A DNA stretch of 64,000 bases from contig CALOCY010000004.1 in assembly GCA_942491975.1 (NCBI GenBank), positions 1,798,001 to 1,862,000 on the forward strand, written 5' to 3'. Under the pieces are notes generated by a model that ran no database searches, was not told the DNA's origin, and saw only the letters and a program-made list of their open reading frames with translations. How positions within the stretch are numbered: position 1 is the first letter of the stretch; every line of letters starts with the position of its first letter. Shown one piece after another: positions 25,903 to 35,265 of this stretch. The stretch is from CALOCY01 sp942491975. GTDB lineage: Bacteria; Bacteroidota; Bacteroidia; Bacteroidales; Prolixibacteraceae. Made by a program: the position numbers and the translations under genes.

Positions 25903-28305
25903 ATGGTTTGGAACAACATTAAAACAGCACTACGCAATCTAAAGAACCATTTTGGTTTTTCCCTGATTAATATTTTAGGCCTGGCCATTGGAATAGCTTG
26001 TATGTTCCTGGTGTACCTCTATGTAAATTACGAGTTTAGCTATGATAAATGCTTTGAGGATTACGACAGAATATGCCGCATACGAACAGATGACTATACT
26101 TTTGGGGATGAGGTTGCTCATTTTGCACATAGCCGGGAAGTATTAACACCTATTTTGAAAGATAACTACCCTCAAATTGAATCAATTTGCTGTTTTAAAA
26201 GGCCATATTCTGAAGTATTAGAATACAATGGGAAAACTATTTATAGCGATAGGAACATGGTTGTTGATCCCAGTTTTTTCACCCTCTTCCCTGCTAAATT
26301 TATAACGGGGAGTTCTTCAGGTTTTGATCGCCCCAATACCTGTGTTATCACCCAAAAAGTAGCAGACACTTATTTTAATGGAGAAAATCCCATAGGAAAG
26401 CTCCTGACTAAAAACCGTCTTACAGATGAGGAAATTAAGATTAGTGAGAATGAATCTTATATTAAAGAGGAAGCTGTTGATTATGAGGTAATTGGGATTA
26501 TAGAAAACTGGCCTTCAAATACCCATATCAATTTCGATTTTATATTTTCTTCCAATTATAATTACAATAGCAGTTGGAACAAACTGGCATACATTTATGT
26601 CAAGTTAAAACCTGGTGTAGAAATAGCTGCATTTGATGAGGGAATCAGAAATATTTTTAGAAAAGAAATGGGGGAACACTACAATGGAGAAACAGATATG
26701 CTCTTTTTTGCACAACCATTGACTGATATTCATTTTAACACAACACTTTCAGAAGACATATCAGTACCCGGGAATAGTAAACGTGTTTACCTATTTTTAG
26801 CTGTAGGCTTGTTAATCTTGGTCATTGCCTGTTTTAACTATATGAACCTGACAACTTCTCGTTATGCCAATCGTGTTAAAGAGATTGGGGTACGCAAAAC
26901 AGCAGGGGCAGGAAAAATTAACCTTATTATTCAGTTTTTGTTTGAATCTTTTTTGTTTACTGTATTGGCATTCCTGATTGGTTTATTGTTGGCAAAACTA
27001 ATGTTGCCTTTCCTGAATGATTTTTTACAACTGAATTTAAGTATTGATTTTACCAATAGTAAAATTATAACAGGAACTGTTGTCCTTATTTTTACCACAA
27101 GTCTTTTTGCCGGGAGTTATCCCGCCTTCTTTTTGTCTTCACTTAAACCTGAAAAGGTTATTAGGGGAATAGTGCATGTTGGTTCTGCTTCACATACCAT
27201 CAGGCGTGTACTTGTAATTTCTCAATTTGCAGTATCCATTGTGTTAGTTGTTGCTGTTATAGCTATATATCAGCAGTTGTCGTTTATGAAAAGTTATAGC
27301 TTGGGGTTTGATAAAAATCACAAATTAGTTATTCATTTTCCAGAAGATGCTGTAGATGAAAGCTCGTATCAATCTGTGAAAAATCAGTTTCAACAAATTT
27401 CACAGGTTCGGTTCTGTTCATTCACAGATGTAGTGCCTGGCAGAAAAACTATTGGAGGTGTACTATTTTTCCCGGGAGAAGCTTTTAAAAAGAGTTTCCC
27501 TGCAACAGAATACTATGTAGATAAAGATTTTTGCTCATTGTTTGATCTTGGGTTTGCTGCAGGAAATAACTTCAATAATACAACAGGAACAGATTTTATC
27601 CTGAATGAAACAGCAGTAAAAGTCTTGGGGTGGAATTCACCTGAGGAAGCTATAGGGAAAAATATATTTAATAATCGTTCACAGGTAGTTGGTGTAATTA
27701 AAGATTACCATTTTAAAGGATTGCACGAAAAAATAGAAGCTCAGGTGCTGTCATCTATTGATTGGGATTTTAACTATTTAATTTTGGATGTAAATGCAAA
27801 AGGGTACGCCCAGGCTATTAAATCTGCCCAAAAGATATATAAAAAAATGTGTCCTGATGCCCCTTTTGATTACTTCTTTTTAGATGATGATTTCAATAAA
27901 CAGTACAGAGCAGAAGAGCAAATGGGATTTTTGTTTTTAATTCTTTCCGGCTTGGGGATACTGATTACCTGCCTGGGTTTATTTGGTCTGGCCATTTTTA
28001 TGGCGCAAAAAAGGATTAAAGAAATAGGTGTACGCAAAGTAAATGGTGCCAAAATAGCCGAAATATTGATTTTATTAAACAGCAGCTTTATAAAATGGGT
28101 AGCTGTTGCTTTTATTATTGCCTGCCCTGTTGCCTACTATGCCATGAACAAATGGCTGGAGAATTTTGCCTACAAAATTTCACTAAGCTGGTGGATTTTT
28201 GCTTTGGCAGGAGTGTTAGCACTGGGCATTGCATTGCTCACTGTAAGCTGGCAAAGCTGGCGTGCTGCAACACGTAACCCTGTGGAGGCATTGAGATATG
28301 AGTAG
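25903..28305 (+). CDS. FtsX/MacB-type ABC permease 3
   Basis: This 800-residue permease has the two-MacB-core, two-FtsX layout. The first helix is about residues 20-40 (FSLINILGLAIGIACMFLVY), coupling motifs are KEIGVRKTAGAGK and KEIGVRKVNGAK. It starts 20 bp after ATPase 2. The last 62 residues are nearly those of permeases 1 and 2 at DNA level. Unlike them it keeps the uninterrupted ending GAG GCA TTG AGA TAT GAG TAG and lacks the 56-bp insert, so it shows the ancestral state of the 3' end. Confidence 0.92.
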   Translation: MVWNNIKTALRNLKNHFGFSLINILGLAIGIACMFLVYLYVNYEFSYDKCFEDYDRICRIRTDDYTFGDEVAHFAHSREVLTPILKDNYPQIESICCFKRPYSEVLEYNGKTIYSDRNMVVDPSFFTLFPAKFITGSSSGFDRPNTCVITQKVADTYFNGENPIGKLLTKNRLTDEEIKISENESYIKEEAVDYEVIGIIENWPSNTHINFDFIFSSNYNYNSSWNKLAYIYVKLKPGVEIAAFDEGIRNIFRKEMGEHYNGETDMLFFAQPLTDIHFNTTLSEDISVPGNSKRVYLFLAVGLLILVIACFNYMNLTTSRYANRVKEIGVRKTAGAGKINLIIQFLFESFLFTVLAFLIGLLLAKLMLPFLNDFLQLNLSIDFTNSKIITGTVVLIFTTSLFAGSYPAFFLSSLKPEKVIRGIVHVGSASHTIRRVLVISQFAVSIVLVVAVIAIYQQLSFMKSYSLGFDKNHKLVIHFPEDAVDESSYQSVKNQFQQISQVRFCSFTDVVPGRKTIGGVLFFPGEAFKKSFPATEYYVDKDFCSLFDLGFAAGNNFNNTTGTDFILNETAVKVLGWNSPEEAIGKNIFNNRSQVVGVIKDYHFKGLHEKIEAQVLSSIDWDFNYLILDVNAKGYAQAIKSAQKIYKKMCPDAPFDYFFLDDDFNKQYRAEEQMGFLFLILSGLGILITCLGLFGLAIFMAQKRIKEIGVRKVNGAKIAEILILLNSSFIKWVAVAFIIACPVAYYAMNKWLENFAYKISLSWWIFALAGVLALGIALLTVSWQSWRAATRNPVEALRYE
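28118..28305 (+). repeat. Permease 3'-end repeat, copy without insert
   Basis: The coding stretch is close to identical with the ends of permeases 1 and 2 (IIACPVAYYAMNKWLENFAY and SWQSWRAATRNPVEALRYE). It ends without the 56-bp block and without the hairpin tail. It serves as the empty-site comparison. Confidence 0.85.
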
Positions 28306-28325
28306 TATAATTAAAAACTAAAACC

Positions 28326-30704
28326 ATGAAAATAATTTTATCAGGAGTTAAACATTCTATTCGAAGTATTTTTAAGAACTTCAGGTATTGGATTATCAAT
28401 TTTTCAGGGTTTACCATCAGTATTGCCATTGTTATACTAACAGCATCGTATGCGCTATTTTTGTATAACGCGGATAACCACCATGAAAATATTGAGAAGA
28501 TTTCCATTATCTCCATGAGTAATGAGGAAGAAGAGAATTGGATTGGCACCCCCTGGTATATTGCCCAAAAAATATTGCCTGAAATTCCTGAAGTAGAGGC
28601 TTCATGCCGTATTTTCAAATATGATGAACAACAATATTTGGCATATGCGACAGCAGAGCCAAAAAAAACAAACCTTTCAGTTGCCGATACCGGTGTGGTA
28701 AAAGTGTTTACGCTTAAACCCATTGGGGGGGATGTAAAAAAAGCCCTTAAAGCCCCGTCATCATTGGTATTGACCCAAAGCGAAGCCCGAAAGTATTTTG
28801 GAGACAAAAACCCCATTGGAGAGCAGCTTTTGTATAATGGTAAGCATTACCTAACAGTTAATGCCGTTATTAAAGATTTACCGAAAAACTCGCTGTTTTC
28901 TTATGCAGGGCTAATTTCCTCATCAACAATGGATATTCTTTCTGAGGGACAGAGATATGACGGATTAGGGCAATATAATTACCAGACATTTGCAATGACA
29001 AGGACTAAAAGTGCAAATGATAAAATAGCTGCACATATTGCAAAAAAAGTAAAAGAAATAATGCGTTTTGAATCCAAACCCTATGTTGAGCTTATCCCGT
29101 TAAAAGAACTTTTTTTCCGCAGCGATACAAGAGATACATACAGGCATGGAAATAAAAGCAGTATTATGGTTTTACTTGGTATCTCTTTTTCAGTTTTGCT
29201 TTTGGCCATGATTAATTTTATCAACCTCGAATTTGTACGTTTCTCACAGAAGATAAACAGCCTTTTCATAAGGCGTATATCAGGAGGTTCCGGTGTTGAG
29301 ATTACCCTTTCAGCATTTATTGAAGCCATTGGTTTGAGCCTGCTTGCATTCTTCGTTGCGTTTGTTATATCAAATATTGTGATTTTTTCGGTAGATGGAG
29401 GCACACCTTCTGTGTTTGACCGGAGCATTATCCAGAAACCGGTTTACATTGCCGTGATGTTGGGTTTTTCGGTAATGGCGGGTATTCTTTCCGGAATACC
29501 TACAACCATAATGGCATTGCGTAAAAATATTAATAGCGTAAGATCTGCAAATACCCTGACTAGTAAGGATGGTAAATGGATCCAACAGGGGTTGGCTGTT
29601 TTTCAATTTGTAGTGGCCATAGCTCTTATCACTTACACTTTAGGCTCTTTTAAGCAGCAAAATTTCATAATGAAGAATTTTGATGTTGGCTTTGATGCCA
29701 ATCGTATTTTGTGTGTAAATACATATGGAATGCCTGGCACCAACAATTCGGCCCTTGAAAATAAGTTAATAGCATTATCAAATGTAGTGGCAACTGCTTC
29801 CTGTTTTGAACCCCCCGGTAGTATTACCCAACATGCATCCGGTTTTGATGTTGAAACAAGAAATGGGAAAAAAACAAGAGGAGCCTATCTTATAGTGGGA
29901 TCTGAAAAACTTGCACAGGTTTTTGACTTTGATATAAAATACGGAAGTATTCCGGACATTGATAATTCTGAAAGATTATTAATCATTAATGAAGCAGCAA
30001 TGAAGGAATTTGAAATATCTCCTTCCGAGATTGGCAATACGGCAAAGATAGCATCATGGTGGGGGGAGCAAACCATAGATGCTGTATGCAAAGATTTTAA
30101 CTTCCAGTCATTACATCAAACGATAAAACCATTAATTATTATTGCTTCCCAAAAAACCCACAACATATTGCTTGTTAAATTTAATTCGACAACGTATGAC
30201 GGGATTAAAAATATGCTAAGTGAAGTCAAAAGCATTGTTTCGGAAGTAAACCCGGGCAAACCTTTTGATTATTCTTTTATGGATGAACGCCTGGCTGTTT
30301 TGTATGCACGTGAAACAGAAAATTTCAGAATTCTTATAGTGGCTACTTTGGCTGCTGTTATTATAGCCCTTCTCGGTTTATACGGTCTCTCCATGTTTAT
30401 GACCGATATGAAAACTAAAGAGATTGGTATTCGAAAAATCAACGGGGCTAAAATTTATGAGATTATACAGATGCTGAACCTCAATTTTCTCAAATGGGTA
30501 TTTGTTGCCTTCTTAATTGCTACCCCTGTAGCATATTATATTTTAAGCAAGTGGCTTGAGAAATTTGCTTATAAAACTGAATTAAGTTGGTGGATTTTTG
30601 CACTGGCAGGCGTATTCGCTTTGGGTATAGCCCTGCTTACGGTAAGCTGGCAAAGCTGGCGGGCAGCAACACGCAATCCGGTGGAAGCATTACGCTATGA
30701 GTAA
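28326..30704 (+). CDS. FtsX/MacB-type ABC permease 4
   Basis: This 792-residue permease is the most divergent of the four. It keeps the eight-helix layout, with the first helix near residues 20-42, and the late coupling motif KEIGIRKINGAK. The first FtsX half is less canonical (SLFIRRISGGSG), so contact with the ATPase may be weaker there. The last about 40 residues return to the shared sequence (SWQSWRAATRNPVEALRYE), and its end carries the 56-bp insert. It starts 20 bp after permease 3 and is followed by the operon terminator. Confidence 0.91.
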   Translation: MKIILSGVKHSIRSIFKNFRYWIINFSGFTISIAIVILTASYALFLYNADNHHENIEKISIISMSNEEEENWIGTPWYIAQKILPEIPEVEASCRIFKYDEQQYLAYATAEPKKTNLSVADTGVVKVFTLKPIGGDVKKALKAPSSLVLTQSEARKYFGDKNPIGEQLLYNGKHYLTVNAVIKDLPKNSLFSYAGLISSSTMDILSEGQRYDGLGQYNYQTFAMTRTKSANDKIAAHIAKKVKEIMRFESKPYVELIPLKELFFRSDTRDTYRHGNKSSIMVLLGISFSVLLLAMINFINLEFVRFSQKINSLFIRRISGGSGVEITLSAFIEAIGLSLLAFFVAFVISNIVIFSVDGGTPSVFDRSIIQKPVYIAVMLGFSVMAGILSGIPTTIMALRKNINSVRSANTLTSKDGKWIQQGLAVFQFVVAIALITYTLGSFKQQNFIMKNFDVGFDANRILCVNTYGMPGTNNSALENKLIALSNVVATASCFEPPGSITQHASGFDVETRNGKKTRGAYLIVGSEKLAQVFDFDIKYGSIPDIDNSERLLIINEAAMKEFEISPSEIGNTAKIASWWGEQTIDAVCKDFNFQSLHQTIKPLIIIASQKTHNILLVKFNSTTYDGIKNMLSEVKSIVSEVNPGKPFDYSFMDERLAVLYARETENFRILIVATLAAVIIALLGLYGLSMFMTDMKTKEIGIRKINGAKIYEIIQMLNLNFLKWVFVAFLIATPVAYYILSKWLEKFAYKTELSWWIFALAGVFALGIALLTVSWQSWRAATRNPVEALRYE

Positions 30705-30760
30705 TGCGGAGATCCTCGTGAGCATAGCAAAACGGGATTGAGGCGTTAAAGTATGAATAA
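30580..30760 (+). repeat. Permease 3'-end repeat with 56-bp insert, copy 3
   Basis: The 56-bp block at 30684-30739 differs from copies 1 and 2 by one base (GCAAAAC for GCGAAAC). The displaced ending at 30740-30760 reads GAG GCG TTA AAG TAT GAA TAA (EALKYE-stop). Confidence 0.85.
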
Positions 30761-30807
30761 GTAAACAACAAAACTGCACACGCATCTCAGTTTTTTCATA
30801 AAAACCA

Positions 30808-30842
30808 GAAACTGTCTTGAGGTATTACTTCAGGGCAGTTTC
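30808..30842 (+). terminator. Terminator of the export operon
   Basis: A 15-bp stem (GAAACTGTCTTGAGG with CTTCAGGGCAGTTTC, four G-T wobbles, no mismatch) with a TATTA loop is followed by TTATCTTAT. It lies about 100 bp after the last permease stop and before the fabD promoter. Confidence 0.75.
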
Positions 30843-30871
30843 TTATCTTATACCTATTCCGTTGAAAACAT

Positions 30872-30879
30872 TATCTTTG
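30872..30879 (+). promoter_or_regulatory. Putative -7 promoter element for fabD
   Basis: TATCTTTG matches TAnnTTTG, 38 bp before the fabD start codon and just after the export-operon terminator. Confidence 0.55.
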
Positions 30880-30917
30880 TTTCACCAAAACAAAAACGAA
30901 TTAAATTACAAAAAACA

Positions 30918-31811
30918 ATGAAAGCATATGTTTTTCCGGGACAGGGTGCCCAGTATGTAGGGATGGGTAAAGACCTTTACGAAAATTCAACGGAAGCAAA
31001 AGAACTGTTTGAAAAAGCAAACGATATTTTGGGTTTCAGGATTACCGACCTGATGTTTGAAGGTACAGATGAAGACCTGAAACAGACCAAAGTGACCCAA
31101 CCCGCCATATTTTTACACTCGGTACTGTTGGCCAAAACAATGGGCAACGGTTTTAAACCCGAAATGGTAGCCGGTCACTCACTGGGCGAATTTTCGGCAC
31201 TGGTAGCTGCCGGGGCCATGTCGTTTGAAGACGGGTTAACACTGGTCTCGAAACGGGCAATGGCGATGCAAAAAGCGTGTGAAGCCGAGCCCTCAACCAT
31301 GGCAGCCATTGTCGGCCTCGAAGATGAGGTAGTGGAAGAGGTATGCAACTCTATTGATGATGTAGTGGTAGCAGCCAATTACAACTGTCCGGGACAATTG
31401 GTCATTTCCGGTTCGCATGCAGGGATTGACAAGGCATGTGAGCTATTGAAAGAAAAAGGTGCCAAACGTGCACTAAAATTGCCTGTGGGCGGCGCATTCC
31501 ACTCACCCCTGATGGAACCTGCACGTGCCGAACTGGCGGAAGCAATTGAAGAGACACAAATCAATACACCGGTATGCCCGGTCTATCAAAACGTAAATGC
31601 CACTCCGGTAACCGATCCGAAAACCATCAAGGAAAACCTGGTGGCCCAGCTTACGGCCCCGGTAAAATGGACACAAACGGCTAAAAATATGATGGACGAT
31701 GGTGCTTCACTGTTCACCGAAATAGGCCCGGGTAAAGTATTGCAGGGATTGATTAAAAAAGTGGATCGCCAAATGGAAGTGGCAGGAATTAATAACCACG
31801 CAGATTTGTAG
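30918..31811 (+). CDS. fabD: Malonyl-CoA:ACP transacylase
   Basis: FabD loads malonyl groups from CoA onto acyl carrier protein for fatty-acid synthesis. The 297-residue product has FPGQGAQYVGMG at the start (oxyanion region), the nucleophile motif GHSLGE with Ser88, the malonate-binding Arg in SKRAMAM (about 113) and catalytic His195 in GGAFHSPLM. Length is normal. It is a single gene here, without the fab cluster seen in many bacteria, and converges on the GH18 gene. Confidence 0.96.
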   Translation: MKAYVFPGQGAQYVGMGKDLYENSTEAKELFEKANDILGFRITDLMFEGTDEDLKQTKVTQPAIFLHSVLLAKTMGNGFKPEMVAGHSLGEFSALVAAGAMSFEDGLTLVSKRAMAMQKACEAEPSTMAAIVGLEDEVVEEVCNSIDDVVVAANYNCPGQLVISGSHAGIDKACELLKEKGAKRALKLPVGGAFHSPLMEPARAELAEAIEETQINTPVCPVYQNVNATPVTDPKTIKENLVAQLTAPVKWTQTAKNMMDDGASLFTEIGPGKVLQGLIKKVDRQMEVAGINNHADL

Positions 31812-31850
31812 ACAACAAGACGACCAGATTTTTAGACTCTTAAATAGAGA

Positions 31851-31876
31851 AAAGCGTGCGATCATTCGTACGCTTT
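31851..31876. terminator. Hairpin terminator between fabD and the GH18 gene
   Basis: A 10-bp stem AAAGCGTGCG/CGTACGCTTT (one G-T pair) with an ATCATT loop lies between the convergent genes, followed by CTTTGTC on the plus strand. Confidence 0.65.
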
Positions 31877-31915
31877 CTTTGTCTAAAAATCTTGAAGTCT
31901 ATAGAATCTAACAAT

Positions 31916-33067
31916 CTATTCATTCAAATTCCGGTCAACAGCATCCAGTAACTTCCCGTCCACATCATCACTGTACTCCCAAAACATCACGCCGCCCAAT
32001 CCTTTTTGCTTCAGGTATTCTATTTTTAGTTTGATTGACTCCTCATCTTCATACGAGATAAATAGTGCACTATCGGGGTTCCAAAGGTAAGGGGCCATTG
32101 CTGTAGCGTCCCAATAACGCTTAAACCCGTTTTTATCAAGGTATTTATCCTCAATTACCCGGTAAAACTCAATCATACCCACGGTTGCTGCTTCCTGAAA
32201 CAGTCCGTTATTTTCAGTGCTTTTCACCCCCTCCCATTTGCGTCCGTAAAACGGGATGCCCAGGTTCAGTTTTTTCAACGGCACACCGGCTTTCACATGT
32301 AGGTCTACGGCATGCAACACGTTATTCTTATCCAACCCGGGCCGGGCTGAAGGTTTATAGTTGCTGTGGTGGCCTGTTGTTTTATGCCACCCGTTGTAAA
32401 AATCATACGTCATAATGTTGATAAAATCGAGATACCGGTGTGCTTCGCCTAACTCCGTATTATTGATGTATGCTTCATCTGCACCGGTGGCAATGGTTTG
32501 CAGGTAGTGTATCCCCTCCCCTTCTGCTTTTGCCATTGCATCCAGTTCTTCACGTACCGTTTTCAACAGCAAAGTGAAATTTTTGATATCCTCTACACGG
32601 TGGACATTTCCTGCCCCTGCCTGGTTGGGGTACTCCCAGTCAAAATCAATCCCGTCAAGATTATATTTCCTGACAAAATCTGCAGCACTCCTGGCAAATT
32701 TTATGCGTGATTTTTCGGTCAATGCAGCATCCGAAAAATTGCCCGACCATACCCATCCGCCTACCGAAACTAAAATTTTCAGTGCAGGATTCCTCTTTTT
32801 AAGGTTGTGCAATGCCTGAATATCATCCGCTTTCAGTGCAGTGTTATCAATAGTGGTGGTATCAAACTTTACTTCACCGTCAATAATATTGGCAAATGCA
32901 TAATTGATATGGGTCAGTTTCTCTGCCTTTATTGTTGAAAAATCAAAATCACGGTACCCGGCCACATAACCCACAACCATATATTTTTCGTTACGCTCAA
33001 TAGTACATTGCATAAATGTCAACACGGAAAATATACTGACAACCAACAGTTTTAATGCATGCTTCAT
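31916..33067 (-). CDS. GH18 family chitinase-like lipoprotein
   Basis: This 383-residue enzyme belongs to glycoside hydrolase family 18, which cuts beta-1,4 GlcNAc links in chitin or related N-glycan structures with substrate-assisted catalysis. The lipobox is TFMQC (Cys21), so it is envelope-anchored. Family motifs are KILVSVGGWVWSGNFSD, the catalytic DGIDFDWEYP with Asp141, Asp143 and acid Glu145, INIMTYDFYNGWH and a final GVMFWEYSDD. No carbohydrate-binding domain is attached, and its substrate is not clear. A TAnnTTTG element lies 37 bp upstream, so it is probably its own transcript. Confidence 0.94.
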   Translation of the reverse strand: MKHALKLLVVSIFSVLTFMQCTIERNEKYMVVGYVAGYRDFDFSTIKAEKLTHINYAFANIIDGEVKFDTTTIDNTALKADDIQALHNLKKRNPALKILVSVGGWVWSGNFSDAALTEKSRIKFARSAADFVRKYNLDGIDFDWEYPNQAGAGNVHRVEDIKNFTLLLKTVREELDAMAKAEGEGIHYLQTIATGADEAYINNTELGEAHRYLDFINIMTYDFYNGWHKTTGHHSNYKPSARPGLDKNNVLHAVDLHVKAGVPLKKLNLGIPFYGRKWEGVKSTENNGLFQEAATVGMIEFYRVIEDKYLDKNGFKRYWDATAMAPYLWNPDSALFISYEDEESIKLKIEYLKQKGLGGVMFWEYSDDVDGKLLDAVDRNLNE

Positions 33068-33103
33068 AATCTGTTATTTAATAGATGGTCAATTTATCGT
33101 TTG

Positions 33104-33111
33104 CAAAAATA
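33104..33111 (-). promoter_or_regulatory. Putative -7 promoter element for the GH18 gene
   Basis: The minus strand reads TATTTTTG, matching TAnnTTTG, 37 bp before the GH18 start codon. Confidence 0.5.
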
Positions 33112-33316
33112 AACTTTACCCCTTCCCTCTCATTATCGGGATAAAGAGGGTAAATATTCTTCAAAAATAATCCATCACCCTGTAACAACCAACAGATTTT
33201 AAACAATTTAATCGGTTTAGTTAAATCTCGATCTTTATTTCTTCCTAAATTTAAAATAGTTATGTATTTTTAGCCACCTAAATTAAGCAAACCTAAACCA
33301 CAAATAATTTACACGT

Positions 33317-35158
33317 ATGAAATTAGCAACGGCAGACATTGCCATTATCTTCGGATACCTTATCCTCACGGTATTTATCGGTTTTTGGATATCAAAACGG
33401 GCCTCAAAAAACCTGGATTCCTATTTTTTAGGCGGAAAATCACTGCCCTGGTATATGCTTGGGCTATCCAATGCATCGGGGATGTTCGATATTACCGGAA
33501 CCATGTGGATGGTGACCATCATGTTTATTTACGGGATAAAGAGTGCTTTCATCCCCTGGCTGTGGCCGGTATGGAACCAGGTATTCCTGATGATATTTTT
33601 GGCTGTATGGATGCGCCGTTCCAACGTGCTTACCGGGGCTGAATGGCTAAAAACCCGTTTTGGCGAAGGTATGGGGGCCCGTTTGTCGCATATCAGCGTA
33701 GTGGTATTTGCATTGGTGGCTGTTATTGGTTTTATCGCCTATTCATTCGAAGGTATTGGAAAATTTGCCGTCATGTTCCTGCCGTGGGATTTGACAACGA
33801 ATATTATAGGCATTCATATTCCCTCCGAACGCATGTATGCCCTGCTCATTATGGGCATCACCACCCTCTACGTGGTTAAAGGAGGAATGTACAGCGTGGT
33901 CATGACCGAGGTGTTGCAGTTCATAATTATGACCATATCGTGTATTGTTATTGGCGTAATTGCCATAACACTGGTAAGCCCCGAACAGTTGGAAGCAGTT
34001 ATTCCTGCCGGTTGGAAAAGCCTCTTTTTTGGATGGAAACTTGACCTGAACTGGACACAATTACCACAACAGGTCAATGAAGCCCTCAATAGCAAAATAG
34101 GCACCGACGGCTACGAACTCTTTACGATATTTATGATGATTGTAATCTTTCGCGGTATACTGGTAAGTATTGCAGGCCCTGTGCCGGGTTACGATATGCA
34201 ACGTGTATTGGCCACCCGCACCGCTAAAGAGTCGGCCATGATGAGTGGATTTGTATCATTGGTACTGTTTATTCCCCGTTACCTGATGATTGCCGGATTA
34301 GCTGTTATTGCACTGGTCTACTTCCAGCCCGAGTCGTTGCTTACAAGTACCGGGGGACTTGATTTCGAAAAAGTGCTCCCTTTTGCCCTGAGCAACTTTA
34401 TCCCGGCAGGGGTACTCGGATTAATCCTTGCAGGGTTAATCGCCGCCTTTATGTCGACCTTTGCAGCCAATGTAAATGCCGGACCGGCCTATATTGTCAA
34501 TGATATCTATAAAAAGTTTATCAACCCCAATGCCTCCAATAAAAAATATGTGCGCCTCAGCTATGCGGCATCGGTATTTATGGTGGTCATCGGTATTCTT
34601 GTGGGTTTTTTTGTGACTTCCATTAACGGCATTTTACAATGGATTACGGCTGCGCTTTTTGGCGGTTATGCCGCTGCCAATTTTCTGAAATGGATATGGT
34701 GGCGTTTCAACGGACACGGCTATTTCTGGGGAATGGTTGCCGGATTGATCGCTTCAATGGCTGTTCCAAAACTCTTTCCCGACCTCTCCATTATACTGGC
34801 ATTCCCGCTGGTCATCCTTCCTGTATCAACAGCCGGAAGTTTATTGGGGTGTTTTCTTACCCAACCCGATGATGAGGAGGTACTGAAAAGTTTTTACAAA
34901 TCGGTACGTCCGTGGGGATTCTGGAAACCGGTATACAAAAAAATTATAGCCGATGACCCCGCCTTTGAACCCAACAGGTCGTTTAAACGCGATATGTTTA
35001 ACAGCCTGATTGGTATCATCTGGCAAATGTCGCTGATTATTATTCCCATCTACCTGGTAATCGGTGAATATACAACTATGGGTATTGCCATAGCTGTAAT
35101 GGCTGCAACATCATTTATACTGAAGAAAAACTGGCTGGATAAATTGGAAGAGAATTAA
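33317..35158 (+). CDS. Sodium:solute symporter (SSS family)
   Basis: This 613-residue inner-membrane transporter has about 14 predicted helices and the SSS family start (DIAIIFGYLILTVFIGFWIS, then DSYFLGGKSLPWYMLGLSNA). LILAGLIAAFMSTFAANVNA, in the conserved sodium-binding helix, is also clear. It probably imports a sugar or glycoside with Na+. The GH130 phosphorylase follows directly (start about 107 bp later), so a mannosyl-glucose or mannobiose type substrate is the most reasonable guess. The C-terminal about 60 residues (after the last SLLGCFL segment) form a cytoplasmic loop and two extra helices. Confidence 0.92.
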   Translation: MKLATADIAIIFGYLILTVFIGFWISKRASKNLDSYFLGGKSLPWYMLGLSNASGMFDITGTMWMVTIMFIYGIKSAFIPWLWPVWNQVFLMIFLAVWMRRSNVLTGAEWLKTRFGEGMGARLSHISVVVFALVAVIGFIAYSFEGIGKFAVMFLPWDLTTNIIGIHIPSERMYALLIMGITTLYVVKGGMYSVVMTEVLQFIIMTISCIVIGVIAITLVSPEQLEAVIPAGWKSLFFGWKLDLNWTQLPQQVNEALNSKIGTDGYELFTIFMMIVIFRGILVSIAGPVPGYDMQRVLATRTAKESAMMSGFVSLVLFIPRYLMIAGLAVIALVYFQPESLLTSTGGLDFEKVLPFALSNFIPAGVLGLILAGLIAAFMSTFAANVNAGPAYIVNDIYKKFINPNASNKKYVRLSYAASVFMVVIGILVGFFVTSINGILQWITAALFGGYAAANFLKWIWWRFNGHGYFWGMVAGLIASMAVPKLFPDLSIILAFPLVILPVSTAGSLLGCFLTQPDDEEVLKSFYKSVRPWGFWKPVYKKIIADDPAFEPNRSFKRDMFNSLIGIIWQMSLIIIPIYLVIGEYTTMGIAIAVMAATSFILKKNWLDKLEEN

Positions 35159-35159
35159 C

Positions 35160-35250
35160 AATTAAAAATGAACAACGAGAAGTAAAGAGTAGAAGAAGCG
35201 GAGAAGTGAAGAAAAACGTTGAGCTTCCGGCTTCGGACTTTATAACTTTT
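35160..35250 (+). repeat. Purine-rich GAAG/GTGAAG repeat followed by CTTCCGGCTTCGGAC
   Basis: The gap between the symporter and GH130 genes has degenerate GAAGNGGAGAAGTGAAG units (about 35175-35213), also found at 51882-51914, and the short palindromic CTTCCGGCTTCGGAC (35223-35238) which recurs as CTTCCGACTTCGGAC near 43933. The function is unknown. Confidence 0.5.
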
Positions 35251-35265
35251 AATTTACTATCAACA

